From Lentisphaerota bacterium (GTDB lineage Bacteria > Verrucomicrobiota > Lentisphaeria > Victivallales > Victivallaceae), in assembly GCA_015061695.1 (NCBI GenBank), contig SUWA01000011.1, positions 1-42,539 on the forward strand: a DNA stretch of 42,539 nt, given 5' to 3'. Of the stretch, positions 29,821 through 38,182 are shown one piece after another. How positions within the stretch are numbered: position 1 is the first letter of the stretch; every line of letters begins with the position of its first letter. The notes beneath the pieces are model-generated. The model made no database searches. It saw only the letters and a program-made list of their open reading frames with translations, and was not told where the DNA came from. The translations under genes were made by a program, and so were the position numbers.

Positions 29821-31779
29821 ATGAATTACAAAAAACTTGACCGTATGCTTGATGAATTGCAGCAGAAAAATACTCCCGATCCCGGCAAATTTGATTCTCC
29901 GGCTGAATTCAAGGCGCGTTTTTACCGGAAACTCGAATCGGCCAATGTCAGCAGCAAACGCCATCTGAAGTTTTATCTGACCACTGCCGCCGCGGCGTGT
30001 GTGATATTGGGCGTGATCTTTATTCCGGCCGGATTGCTCCGCAGCTCCCAACAGCCGACCGCCGTTATAACCGGGATTGATGCCTCAATCAATGGCAGCG
30101 AAACTGCTGCGGCAACTCCGACGGCAGCCGCTGCTGTGCCGGATAAATCGAATGAAACCGGTGAGGCTGATACCCCGGCGGAAGAACTGCCGGTCCAGAA
30201 AACGCCGGCAGCAGCAATGGTTGCAGTCGATAGTGCAGTGCCGGTGCTGAACGCTCCGGCCGCAAGTTATGCCCCGGTTCTGGCTAAAAAGAAAATGCCG
30301 CAACGCCGATCCCTTGCCGCCCCCCGGCCCGGACGGGCTGAATACCGTGCAAAAATCCATCCGGTAAAGCGCAATACCGAAGAATATAAGAGTTTCAGCG
30401 AAAACAATTTTGTTAATGTCAAAGATGTTCCGCTTTCGACCTTCGGTGCGGATGTGGATAACGGCAGTTACGTCAATGTCCGGCGCTATCTGCTGCAGCA
30501 GCATCAACTGCCGCCGCGTGATGCGGTACGGCTCGAGGAATTTGTCAACTTTTTCCGCTACGACTACCCGCAGCCGGAAAAAGACAAACGCTTCAGTGTT
30601 ACTTTTGAATCGGCTGTTGCGCCGTGGAACCGCAATCACAAATTGCTTCTCATCGGGGTGCAGGCAGCAGAGATCCCCGTAAAAGATCTGCCGCCGGCCA
30701 ACTATGTATTTTTGGTGGATAACTCCGGCAGTATGTATGAAGAAATGGATAAAGTACAGGCCGCTTTGATCGCGCTGCTGGACGAAATGCGTCCGCAGGA
30801 CCGTTTGAGTCTGGTCACTTACGGCGGCGGAGTAAAAGTGCTGCTCGACGGCATCACTTTATCCGATAAGTCTGTAGCTCTCAATAAGATCAAAGAACTT
30901 GCCTCCGGCGGTTACACCCCCGGTGCAGATGGTATCCGGCAAGCCTATATTCTGGCGCACAAACACTTTATCCGGCAGGGCAACAACCGCATCGTGCTGG
31001 TTACCGATGGCGACTTTAATGTGGGTGTTTCCAGCGAATCAGAGTTGGTGGCAATGGTGGAAAAAGAACGTTCAAATCTGATCTATTTGAGTGTGTTCGG
31101 TATGGGCGCAGACAATTATCACGAAAATAAACTCAAGATGCTGGCCAACAAGGGCAACGGCAACTATTACTATATTGACACTCTGCGCGAGGCCGGCAAG
31201 GTCATGCAGGCATGTTTTGCCGGACGCATGTTCGCCATTGCCCGCGATGTCAAGTTTCAGGTCGAATTCAATCCGGCGCAAATCCAGGCCTACCGTCTGC
31301 TGGGGTACGAAATGCGCACCATGGCGGATCGGGATTTTAATGACGACAGCAAAGATGGCGGCGAGATCGGTATCGGCCATCAGGTAACTGTACTTTACGA
31401 GATCGTTCCGGTCGGAGCGCCGGCCGGAGCGGCCGATGGCGGCAAGGTCGATGATCTTAAGTACCAGACGCGTACCGGAAGTTCGTCAACGGAAATCCTT
31501 ACCTGCAAACTGCGCTATCAGCAGCCGCAGAGCAAGGAACCCAGTGTGCTGGAAAGTTTTGTTTTGAGTAAATATCCTGCCGCCGGCAACAATCTGCGCT
31601 GGGCTTCGGCGGCGGCGGAATTTGCGCTGCTGTTGCGCGACTCGCAGTACAAAGGCAATGCAAATTATCAGAATTTGCGCTCCCGGGCGGTGATCTCGCT
31701 GGGGGAAGACAACGACGGCAAACGGGCCGAATTCCTCATCATGGTGCGCAATGCCATGGAATTGAGTAATAAGCAATAA
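29821..31779 (+). CDS. Membrane-anchored von Willebrand factor A protein, probable anti-sigma partner
   Basis: 652 residues. A ~50-residue cytoplasmic N-terminus, one membrane helix (~51-73), an Ala/Pro/Thr-rich linker (~85-165), then a conserved VWA N-terminal region (~185-290; VPLSTFGADVDNGSYVNVRRYL) and the VWA domain with the MIDAS motif DNSGS (300-304) and later TDGDFNVG. A C-terminal extension (~490-650) matches the DUF3520-type tail of these proteins. Starting two bases after the ECF sigma gene, it probably holds the sigma factor with its short cytoplasmic segment while the VWA domain reads an outside signal; that anti-sigma role is inference. The ATG at 29821 fits the spacing. Confidence 0.9.
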   Translation: MNYKKLDRMLDELQQKNTPDPGKFDSPAEFKARFYRKLESANVSSKRHLKFYLTTAAAACVILGVIFIPAGLLRSSQQPTAVITGIDASINGSETAAATPTAAAAVPDKSNETGEADTPAEELPVQKTPAAAMVAVDSAVPVLNAPAASYAPVLAKKKMPQRRSLAAPRPGRAEYRAKIHPVKRNTEEYKSFSENNFVNVKDVPLSTFGADVDNGSYVNVRRYLLQQHQLPPRDAVRLEEFVNFFRYDYPQPEKDKRFSVTFESAVAPWNRNHKLLLIGVQAAEIPVKDLPPANYVFLVDNSGSMYEEMDKVQAALIALLDEMRPQDRLSLVTYGGGVKVLLDGITLSDKSVALNKIKELASGGYTPGADGIRQAYILAHKHFIRQGNNRIVLVTDGDFNVGVSSESELVAMVEKERSNLIYLSVFGMGADNYHENKLKMLANKGNGNYYYIDTLREAGKVMQACFAGRMFAIARDVKFQVEFNPAQIQAYRLLGYEMRTMADRDFNDDSKDGGEIGIGHQVTVLYEIVPVGAPAGAADGGKVDDLKYQTRTGSSSTEILTCKLRYQQPQSKEPSVLESFVLSKYPAAGNNLRWASAAAEFALLLRDSQYKGNANYQNLRSRAVISLGEDNDGKRAEFLIMVRNAMELSNKQ

Positions 31780-31786
31780 AGCCCAA

Positions 31787-31831
31787 ACGCCGGAAAACCA
31801 CTCTATCGGGTTATTTTCCGGCGTATTTTTC
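31787..31831 (+). terminator. Terminator of the sigma/VWA pair
   Basis: ACGCCGGAAAA pairs perfectly with TTTTCCGGCGT, then ATTTTT. Seven bases after the stop codon. Confidence 0.85.
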
Positions 31832-31852
31832 CGATTATTCGCCGCTCAAAGG

Positions 31853-31880
31853 TTGTTTTTACTCATTAAAGGACTATATT
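31853..31880 (+). promoter_or_regulatory. Candidate pyrE promoter
   Basis: TTGTTT (31853-31858), 16 bases, TATATT (31875-31880), 44 bases before the ATG. No pyrimidine attenuator hairpin is seen in the leader. Confidence 0.5.
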
Positions 31881-31924
31881 AAGAAAGCAATAACAACCGC
31901 AATCAATAAAAAGCAAGGTGAAAG

Positions 31925-32599
31925 ATGGAACGTTACAAGCAAGAGTTTATCGAATTTATGATCGACTGCCAAGTCCTCAAATTTGGCGATTTTGTTACCA
32001 AGAGCGGCCGCAAGACCCCGTTTTTTGTCAACACAGGTTTTTACCGCACCGGCGCACAGTTGCGCAAACTGGGCGAATACTATGCGCAGGCGATCAAAAA
32101 TACGTTCGGGCTGGAGTTTGATGTTCTGTTCGGGCCGGCTTACAAAGGTATTCCGCTTTCGGTGGCGGCCACGATCGCTATTTCCGAAAAATACGATGCC
32201 GACATCCGTTACTGCTCCAACCGCAAAGAAGTCAAGGACCACGGCGACAAAGGCATCCTGCTGGGCAGTCCCATTGCTGACGGCGACAAAGTCGTGATCA
32301 TCGAAGATGTTACCACTGCCGGAACCAGTATCGGCGAAACTCTTCCCATTCTGCAGGCGCAGGGCAATGTTGATGTGCTGGGGCTGGTGGTCAGCGTTGA
32401 CCGTATGGAACGCGGTCAGGGCGAAAAGAGCGCCTTGAACGAAATTTCCGAAAAATACGGTTTCAAGACTTGTGCCATCGTTACCATGCAGGAAGTTATC
32501 GAACACCTCTACAACCGCCCCTACAAAGGCAAGGTCATTATCGACGACACACTCATGGCGGCGATCAACGCCTACTACGAGCAATACGGCGCCAAATAA
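31925..32599 (+). CDS. pyrE: Orotate phosphoribosyltransferase
   Basis: 224 residues, type I phosphoribosyltransferase fold. It joins orotate to PRPP to give orotidine 5'-monophosphate in pyrimidine synthesis. The PRPP-binding motif VVIIEDVTTAGTS is at 123-135; the flexible catalytic loop is RKEVKDHGDKG (100-110), and SGRKTPFFVNTG near 27-38 and FGPAYKGIPL near 69-78 match the family. AAGGTGAA precedes the ATG. Monocistronic between its own promoter and terminator; no other pyr genes are present in the window. Confidence 0.97.
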   Translation: MERYKQEFIEFMIDCQVLKFGDFVTKSGRKTPFFVNTGFYRTGAQLRKLGEYYAQAIKNTFGLEFDVLFGPAYKGIPLSVAATIAISEKYDADIRYCSNRKEVKDHGDKGILLGSPIADGDKVVIIEDVTTAGTSIGETLPILQAQGNVDVLGLVVSVDRMERGQGEKSALNEISEKYGFKTCAIVTMQEVIEHLYNRPYKGKVIIDDTLMAAINAYYEQYGAK

Positions 32600-32614
32600 A
32601 GCTGATCTTTTTCA

Positions 32615-32654
32615 ACCGTTATCCGGATGCAGTGTACCGGATAACGGTTTTTTT
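32615..32654 (+). terminator. Terminator of pyrE
   Basis: ACCGTTATCCGG and CCGGATAACGGT form a perfect 12-bp stem, followed by seven or more T. Confidence 0.9.
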
Positions 32655-32674
32655 ATGTAAAAAAATGCGGGAAA

Positions 32675-32703
32675 TTGGATTTTTTTTACCGGGCAGTTAT
32701 ATT
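32675..32703 (+). promoter_or_regulatory. Candidate promoter of the second metallophosphoesterase
   Basis: TTGGAT (32675-32680), 17 bases, TATATT (32698-32703), 45 bases before the ATG. Confidence 0.5.
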
Positions 32704-32747
32704 ATAAAAACAAGATTTTCTCCCCTCAAGCAGAAAGGTTTGCAGCG

Positions 32748-33989
32748 ATGAGTTTCAGGTTGATTCGTAATATCTTGAGTATATGCCTGTCGGGTGCGGC
32801 CGCCACGCTCGGCGCCGCCGGTTTGAAAATGGAGTGCGAACCGTATTTGCGCTATATCAACAATCAAACTGCAGCCGTAACTTTTATCATGGCCGCCGAA
32901 AAGCCCACGGAGTGTTATGTGGAATTTTCAAGCCCGCAGCGTCCGCAAAGCCGGATAAAGATGCAAAGTCAGTCCGTGGCACCGGGCAAATGGGTCTATA
33001 ACGCTGAAATCAAAGATCTTGCCGCCGGCAGCAATTGCACTTATGCGTTGGTGGCCGCCAATGGCGACCGCAGTGGTGAGTATAAATTCTCGATGCCCGG
33101 TCGGGATCAGATCGAACATACAATCCTGTTGATTTCTGACGTTCACGAACGCAGTAAAGTTATGGGGCAGATGATCCGATCCGGCCGGAAAGCCGGGGCT
33201 TCGCTTTGCGTGCTGCTGGGTGATCAGGTCGGAAGATTTGAAGATGACTCTTATAACACGATGATGAACGGTTTTCTGTCGGAACTCTGCAAACAGGCGC
33301 AAGGCACGCTGCCGGTTACGGTTCTGCGCGGGAATCACGATTATTACGGCAAAAACCACCCCATCTGGCACAAGTTTTTCCCCTGTGAAAATGATCGTAC
33401 TTATTTCAGTTTGCGCAAGGGCAACGTGTTTTACATCTTTCTGGACAGCGGCAACGCTTATCAGCCCGAAATGTGCCGCAGACTTTTCGCCCACCAGCGC
33501 AAGTGGCTGGAAGCTGAATTGCAGAGCGAAGCCTGCCGGACGGCCACGTTCCGCGTAGTGGTCGTACATTACCCCTCGCACGCGATCGCCGAATCGGTGG
33601 CCAAGGTTACGCCCGGGCCGCTGCTGAAAGGCTTGCTGACCGGCACTGATCCGGATAAACGCATTCATCTGATGCTTTCCGGCCACCGCCACCGCTATAT
33701 ACGCACCGATGCGTTCAGCAACAAGTTCAAGGTCAATTCCAGCGGCTTCAGCAATAAAACTCCGGGATTGCCCGGTGTACCCGGCAAGAATTACCCCTAC
33801 ACACTGGTGATTGCCGACAGCTTCAATCACGGCGGTTCGGCCGATTTCAACTACTTTCTGGTGAATGCTTCGGCCGACCGGCTGCATGTGCAGTCGCTGG
33901 ATGAAAAAAACCGGAAAATCGATGAGTTTACCATTGCTCCGGACGGCAAAGTAACCGACATGATATTGGTCAAAGAATTCACCAACTGA
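32748..33989 (+). CDS. Secreted metallophosphoesterase
   Basis: 413 residues. Signal peptide (RLIRNILSICLSGAAATLGAAG, cleavage near residue 24), then an Ig/fibronectin-like domain (~30-120) and a calcineurin-like domain with SDVHER, GDQVG, RGNHDYY, VHYPSH and SGHRHRY, the complete metal-binding set. It shares this layout with the lipoprotein at 22129 but is smaller and has no lipid anchor. Likely a phosphatase or phosphodiesterase outside the cytoplasm, substrate unknown. AGCAGAAAGG lies upstream of the ATG. Stands alone between a promoter at 32675 and a terminator at 34061. Confidence 0.88.
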   Translation: MSFRLIRNILSICLSGAAATLGAAGLKMECEPYLRYINNQTAAVTFIMAAEKPTECYVEFSSPQRPQSRIKMQSQSVAPGKWVYNAEIKDLAAGSNCTYALVAANGDRSGEYKFSMPGRDQIEHTILLISDVHERSKVMGQMIRSGRKAGASLCVLLGDQVGRFEDDSYNTMMNGFLSELCKQAQGTLPVTVLRGNHDYYGKNHPIWHKFFPCENDRTYFSLRKGNVFYIFLDSGNAYQPEMCRRLFAHQRKWLEAELQSEACRTATFRVVVVHYPSHAIAESVAKVTPGPLLKGLLTGTDPDKRIHLMLSGHRHRYIRTDAFSNKFKVNSSGFSNKTPGLPGVPGKNYPYTLVIADSFNHGGSADFNYFLVNASADRLHVQSLDEKNRKIDEFTIAPDGKVTDMILVKEFTN

Positions 33990-34060
33990 ATATCGGCTTC
34001 CGCACCGCCCCCCGGGGAATCGGGCAGAATAAAACTCACGTTGCTCCAAGCGTTACGGGC

Positions 34061-34107
34061 AATACCTTCCGACTGCGGTTCGTACCGCTTGCGGAGGGTA
34101 TTTTTTT
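34061..34107 (+). terminator. Terminator of the secreted metallophosphoesterase
   Basis: AATACCTTCCG, ACTGCGGTTCGTACCGCTTG and CGGAGGGTATT make a long imperfect stem with an inner GCGGT/ACCGC helix, followed by a seven-T run. It lies 70 bases after the stop. Confidence 0.75.
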
Positions 34108-34118
34108 GCCCGGAAAAA

Positions 34119-34147
34119 TTGCATAAACTATGTTTATGCACTATATT
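34119..34147 (+). promoter_or_regulatory. mreC operon promoter with a perfect 21-bp palindrome
   Basis: TTGCAT (34119-34124), 17 bases, TATATT (34142-34147). TGCATAAAC-TAT-GTTTATGCA (34120-34140) is a perfect inverted repeat covering the -35 and the spacer, exactly where a dimeric repressor would block polymerase. The TGCATAA half-site also occurs three times in the Fic promoter region. Confidence 0.65.
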
Positions 34148-34179
34148 AAAGCAACGGTTATAAAAAAAGGCTGCCTTGC

Positions 34180-35064
34180 GTGAAAAAGAATCATAAAAAA
34201 TCATCCGGCCGGATCGCCGGTAACTCGCCGCGCCGCAATTGGAGTTTGGCGTGGTACTTTGCCATACCCGCCGTCATGCTTATAGCGCTGACGGCTCCAT
34301 GGCAGCGGACGGTCAGGAACTTTTTTGCCCCCTACCTGACCCTTTCCAACACCGCCGGCAACACGGTGGCCGAACAGACCTTGAAAATGCGCAGCCGCTC
34401 CCAGCTGGCCGCCGAAGTTATGAAACTGCGCGAGCAGAACGTAAAACTTATCACCAAAGTCAACGAGCTGGAGCGCTTCAAAAGTGAAAATCTGCAGCTG
34501 CGCAGTATGCTGGAACTTAAAGCTCCGCACGGCTATAAATACACCGCTTGCAGCATTACTTTGCGCGATCCGTGGATGTGGGACAGCGCTTTTACCATCG
34601 ACCGCGGCAGCGATGACGGCATGAAAGTCGGCATGGCAGTGATCGTGCCGGAACCGGGCAGTCAGGAGCGGGTGATCTTGCTGGGCAGAATCGAAAGTGT
34701 CAGCAAACATACCTCGCGGGTCATTACCGTGCTGAATCCGGAAATGCGCATTTCAGCCGTGCTGCCGGAGTCGGATAATGCGGTCGGAATCATCAATGCC
34801 GGTTTGTTTGAACCGGCCAGCGGTGGTACTGCCGCAATTGGTTTTTTGCCGGCCAACCGGACTTTTACGCTGAATCAGCCGATCTATACAACTGAATTCG
34901 AAGCCGGGATCCCCGGCAAATTGTGGCTGGGCACGCTGGAAAGTATTGAGCCGTCGACCTTGCCGTACGACAACCGGCTTTATCGCCGCGGCGTTATGCG
35001 CCCGGCAGCCAATCTGGAGTCGCTGCGTACAGTTCTGGTCGTACAAGTGGACAATCAGAATTAA
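34180..35064 (+). CDS. mreC: Rod shape-determining protein MreC
   Basis: 294 residues. An N-terminal membrane helix (WSLAWYFAIPAVMLIALTAPW, ~21-41), a coiled coil (~70-112, LAAEVMKLREQNVKLITKVNELERFKSENLQLRSML) and the double beta-barrel periplasmic domain (FTIDRGSDDGMKVGMAV typical of MreC, then GRIESVSKHTSRVITVLNP). It scaffolds the elongation complex and contacts PBP2. The start is GTG at 34180 with a weak ribosome binding site. First of four genes with mreD, PBP2 and an SDR; mreB is not in this window. Confidence 0.94.
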   Translation: MKKNHKKSSGRIAGNSPRRNWSLAWYFAIPAVMLIALTAPWQRTVRNFFAPYLTLSNTAGNTVAEQTLKMRSRSQLAAEVMKLREQNVKLITKVNELERFKSENLQLRSMLELKAPHGYKYTACSITLRDPWMWDSAFTIDRGSDDGMKVGMAVIVPEPGSQERVILLGRIESVSKHTSRVITVLNPEMRISAVLPESDNAVGIINAGLFEPASGGTAAIGFLPANRTFTLNQPIYTTEFEAGIPGKLWLGTLESIEPSTLPYDNRLYRRGVMRPAANLESLRTVLVVQVDNQN

Positions 35065-35079
35065 GCCGCAGGACCGGAA

Positions 35080-35607
35080 ATGTTCAAAGCCGTATATTTG
35101 ATCTTGACACAATTTTTATTGCTCTATTTGCAGCTGGAACTGGGCAATATCGGCTGGGCGCTGCCATTGGCCCAGCTGGGGGCGCTCTATGCAGTGCTGG
35201 CATTCGGACGCAACTGGGGCGCCGGCGCGGCGCTGTTCAGCAGCGCTGTTTTGTGCGGACTTTACGGCGGCAGCTGGAACGTGCTTTATCCGCTGGCCAA
35301 CACGCTTTTGGCGCTGATCCTGGGCTGGTGGATCGACCGGCACGACGAAGATGTGCGGCCGGATTTCTGGACTCCCGGAGCGTGGGCCGGATTGCTGGCC
35401 GGGCTGCCGGCGATCATGAACTTGTTGAGCAGTTGGGTTCTGACGGGGCGTTACCCGCAGCAGCTGCACTGGGTGCTGTTGCAGAGTTTGTGGTGTACGG
35501 TGGTTTCTGCCGCGCTTTTTCTGCTGTTTATCGTATTGGGAGAAGTGCAGATGGAGTTTTTGGGTCTGCCGCGTTTCATGACCCGGAAAGGCGGGCATAA
35601 ACGATGA
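35080..35607 (+). CDS. mreD: MreD-like membrane protein
   Basis: 175 residues with five or six hydrophobic segments (VYLILTQFLLLYLQLEL, LPLAQLGALYAVLAFG, ALFSSAVLCGLYGG, PLANTLLALILGWW, ALFLLFIVLGEV). Sequence similarity is not obvious by eye, but position between mreC (15 bases) and PBP2 (overlap of four bases, ATGA) and the topology fit MreD, a small elongasome membrane component. The name rests mainly on context. Confidence 0.75.
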   Translation: MFKAVYLILTQFLLLYLQLELGNIGWALPLAQLGALYAVLAFGRNWGAGAALFSSAVLCGLYGGSWNVLYPLANTLLALILGWWIDRHDEDVRPDFWTPGAWAGLLAGLPAIMNLLSSWVLTGRYPQQLHWVLLQSLWCTVVSAALFLLFIVLGEVQMEFLGLPRFMTRKGGHKR

Positions 35608-37415
35608 CTCCCGAAAACAGTTTCCGCGCCCGGTTGCTGATCGTGGCATTGCTGATGCTGACCGGTTTCGGTGTGCTTATTTTCAAACTCTGGTACGAAC
35701 AGGTGCTGGGCGGCGAGCATTACCGCAAGTCGATCTCGCGCCAATCGGTGCGGCGGGTGCGGCTGCCGGGCTTGCGCGGGCGGATCTTTACTGCGGACTA
35801 CTGCCTGCTGGCCGACAACAAACCCAGCTACAATCTGGTATTTTATCTGCAGGAAATGCGCCGGAATTCCCGTAAAAAAACGGTCGAAAATATCCGCAAT
35901 ATAGCCTCGATACTGGCAACTGAATTCAACCGGCCGGATGACCTTACTTCCGAAAAAATCATCCGGCATATAACCGTTACTCCCGGTCTGCCGCTGGTAC
36001 TCTACAAAGATCTTGATTCCGTAGAGCTGGCGCGGGCTTTTCAGCTGATGCCGCAAATGCCCGGTGTGGGGGTGGAAGTTGTGCCGGTGCGTAATTATCC
36101 GGAAGGCTCAATGGCCTCGCTGGTAATCGGTTACACCCGGTCGGAAAATGCCGATAAAGCCGCCGACCGCAGCGAATATTTTTATTACCGGCCGGATCAG
36201 GAGGGCAAAAGCGGCGTGGAACTTGCCTTTGAAGAAAATGCCGGACTGCTGGGGATCCCCGGATTGCAGAGTTTTCCCGGCAGCGAGCTTATGCAGGTGG
36301 ATCACCTCGGCTATGTCAACACCCGCCGTTTGGAGTACCAGGCTCCGCGCAACGGCAACAATATTGTTTTGACTCTGGACTCGCGGGCGCAGAAACTGGG
36401 CGAAGAACTCATGCAGAACCGCCGGGGGGCGCTGGTTCTGCTTGATGCCGATACCGGCGAAGTGCTGGCACTGGTATCCAGTCCGCACATGGATTTGGGC
36501 AAGATCAGTCCGGTGTGGAGCAAAGAGTATTACCAACAGCTGTTGGAAGATCCCGGCATCCCCATGTTTGACCGGGCGACCCGCGGCTCGTACATGCCCG
36601 GTTCGATCATCAAACCGCTGGTGGCGCTGGCGGCCCTGGCCCGCGGGGTCGATCCGGAATCCAAAGTCAAATGCAACGGCCGCAGTATCGTTGACGGCAA
36701 ACAAATATCTTGTGCCAACCGTTACGGACACGGCGAATTGAACATGCTGCAGGCGTTGGAACGCTCGTGCAACGACTATTTTATCGAAGTCGGGCTGGCA
36801 ATCGGAGCGGAATATCTGGCGGATTTTTACGGTATCGGCGGGATCGGCGAAGCCACCGGCTTGGAAACCGGCGGTACGGTCGGACTGAATCCAATACGCT
36901 GGATCGAAGACAGCAGTTACCGTTGGAGCGATCACGAAACAGCCCTGATTTCCATCGGCCAGGGCAAAGTTCAAATATCGCCTCTGCAAGCAGCCCGTTA
37001 CACGGCGGCTATAGCCAACGGCGGCAAACTGATGAAACTGTATCTGCTTAAAGAAGTCTATGACGAAAAAGGAAAACTGCTTTTCCGCAACAAACCGCAA
37101 GTCATCCGGCAGTGGGATGTATCGCCCGAAGCATTGACGCTGGTTCAAAACGGCATGTACAACGTAGTCAATGCGCCGCAGGGCAGCGGCCGATCCGGGC
37201 GGAGCAGTGAACTGACTATATACGGCAAAACCGGTACGGCCGAAGTCGATATTCGCAACGAACGGATCAAAAACACCTGGTTTACGTCGTTTGTTACTTA
37301 CAAAGGAAAACGCTACGCGTTGACCGTGCTGGTCGAAGAAGGCCGTTCCGGCGGACGCGATTGTGCGCCGGTGGCCAAAGAGTTTTACGAAAGATATTTA
37401 AGCCGTTCATTATGA
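35604..37415 (+). CDS. mrdA: Penicillin-binding protein 2 (class B transpeptidase)
   Basis: 603 residues. A membrane anchor (LLIVALLMLTGFGVLIFKLWYEQ) is followed by the pedestal motif LPGLRGRIFTADYCLLA, the junction KSGVELAFEENAGLLGIPG, and the transpeptidase domain with SIIK (within YMPGSIIKP, the catalytic serine), SCN (ERSCNDYF) and KTG (YGKTGTAE). It crosslinks peptidoglycan during side-wall growth. It overlaps mreD and the following SDR by four bases each (ATGA), so the block is tightly coupled. Compare the protein at 11417-12079, which has only the pedestal half. Confidence 0.95.
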   Translation: MTPENSFRARLLIVALLMLTGFGVLIFKLWYEQVLGGEHYRKSISRQSVRRVRLPGLRGRIFTADYCLLADNKPSYNLVFYLQEMRRNSRKKTVENIRNIASILATEFNRPDDLTSEKIIRHITVTPGLPLVLYKDLDSVELARAFQLMPQMPGVGVEVVPVRNYPEGSMASLVIGYTRSENADKAADRSEYFYYRPDQEGKSGVELAFEENAGLLGIPGLQSFPGSELMQVDHLGYVNTRRLEYQAPRNGNNIVLTLDSRAQKLGEELMQNRRGALVLLDADTGEVLALVSSPHMDLGKISPVWSKEYYQQLLEDPGIPMFDRATRGSYMPGSIIKPLVALAALARGVDPESKVKCNGRSIVDGKQISCANRYGHGELNMLQALERSCNDYFIEVGLAIGAEYLADFYGIGGIGEATGLETGGTVGLNPIRWIEDSSYRWSDHETALISIGQGKVQISPLQAARYTAAIANGGKLMKLYLLKEVYDEKGKLLFRNKPQVIRQWDVSPEALTLVQNGMYNVVNAPQGSGRSGRSSELTIYGKTGTAEVDIRNERIKNTWFTSFVTYKGKRYALTVLVEEGRSGGRDCAPVAKEFYERYLSRSL

Positions 37416-38182
37416 AAGATATTTTTCCACGAGTCCTTGTAACCGGCGGCGGTCGCCGGATCGGTGGAGCGTTGAGTTCTTACCTTGCGCACGCCGGATT
37501 TGAAGTCTGGGTGCATGTCTGGCAGTCGCAAGCAGCGGCAGCTGAACTGATTGCATCTTTCCCCGATCCGGAGCGGCACCGGATCACCCGGTGCAACTTG
37601 AGCGATCCGGCAGCGCGGCAAAGCTGGCTGCAAACCCTGCCGGAGTTTGATCTGGTGATCAACAACGCCAGTGTTTACCGCCTGACTGCACCGCAGAGCG
37701 CCGAAAAACCCTCCGACCGCGAGCGCTACTGGCAGGTCAACTACTTTGCACCGTTGGAAATAATCCAAAAACAATATGAACAAAAAAGTTCCCGTACCGG
37801 AAAAAAAGTGGCGGTAACTTTGCTGGATAGCGATATTCTTGAGCCGGATGGCGGAATCAAGGCTTTTTCGGAAGTACCGGACGGCGTTGATTCATATCTG
37901 CCCAGCCGGATCAAATTGGCTCATACCCTCAAAGATCTGGCATCTGAACACGCGCCGCAGCAAAGAATCAACGCCATTGCGCCCGGCGCGGTCATCCCGC
38001 CGGTAAACTGTACGACTCCCGGTATGACCCGGATATTGGAACGCGTGCCCATGCATCAGCCGGTGCAGTTGGAAGAAATCACCCGGGCCGTGGAACTCTT
38101 TTGGAACAGTCCGTCTTTGACCGGGGTCATATTGCCGGTCGATGGCGGTATGCACTTGCAGAAAAAGGCTTCAAAGCTGTAA
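37412..38182 (+). CDS. Short-chain dehydrogenase, pteridine-reductase-like
   Basis: 256 residues, SDR Rossmann fold. The nucleotide motif is TGGGRRIG (11-18), the T-G-x3-R-x-G form typical of pteridine reductases (PTR1/FolM) that prefer NADPH; NNAS is at 84-87. The active-site block LLDSDILEPDGG..SYLPSRIK (138-168) keeps the D-x..P..Y spacing of that group, but the lysine of Y-x3-K is arginine (Y162, R166), with K168 nearby. The ATG overlaps the PBP2 stop. Why a reductase follows PBP2 is unclear, perhaps only operon drift. Its 3' end overlaps the convergent 601-residue protein by 12 bases. Confidence 0.85.
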   Translation: MKDIFPRVLVTGGGRRIGGALSSYLAHAGFEVWVHVWQSQAAAAELIASFPDPERHRITRCNLSDPAARQSWLQTLPEFDLVINNASVYRLTAPQSAEKPSDRERYWQVNYFAPLEIIQKQYEQKSSRTGKKVAVTLLDSDILEPDGGIKAFSEVPDGVDSYLPSRIKLAHTLKDLASEHAPQQRINAIAPGAVIPPVNCTTPGMTRILERVPMHQPVQLEEITRAVELFWNSPSLTGVILPVDGGMHLQKKASKL

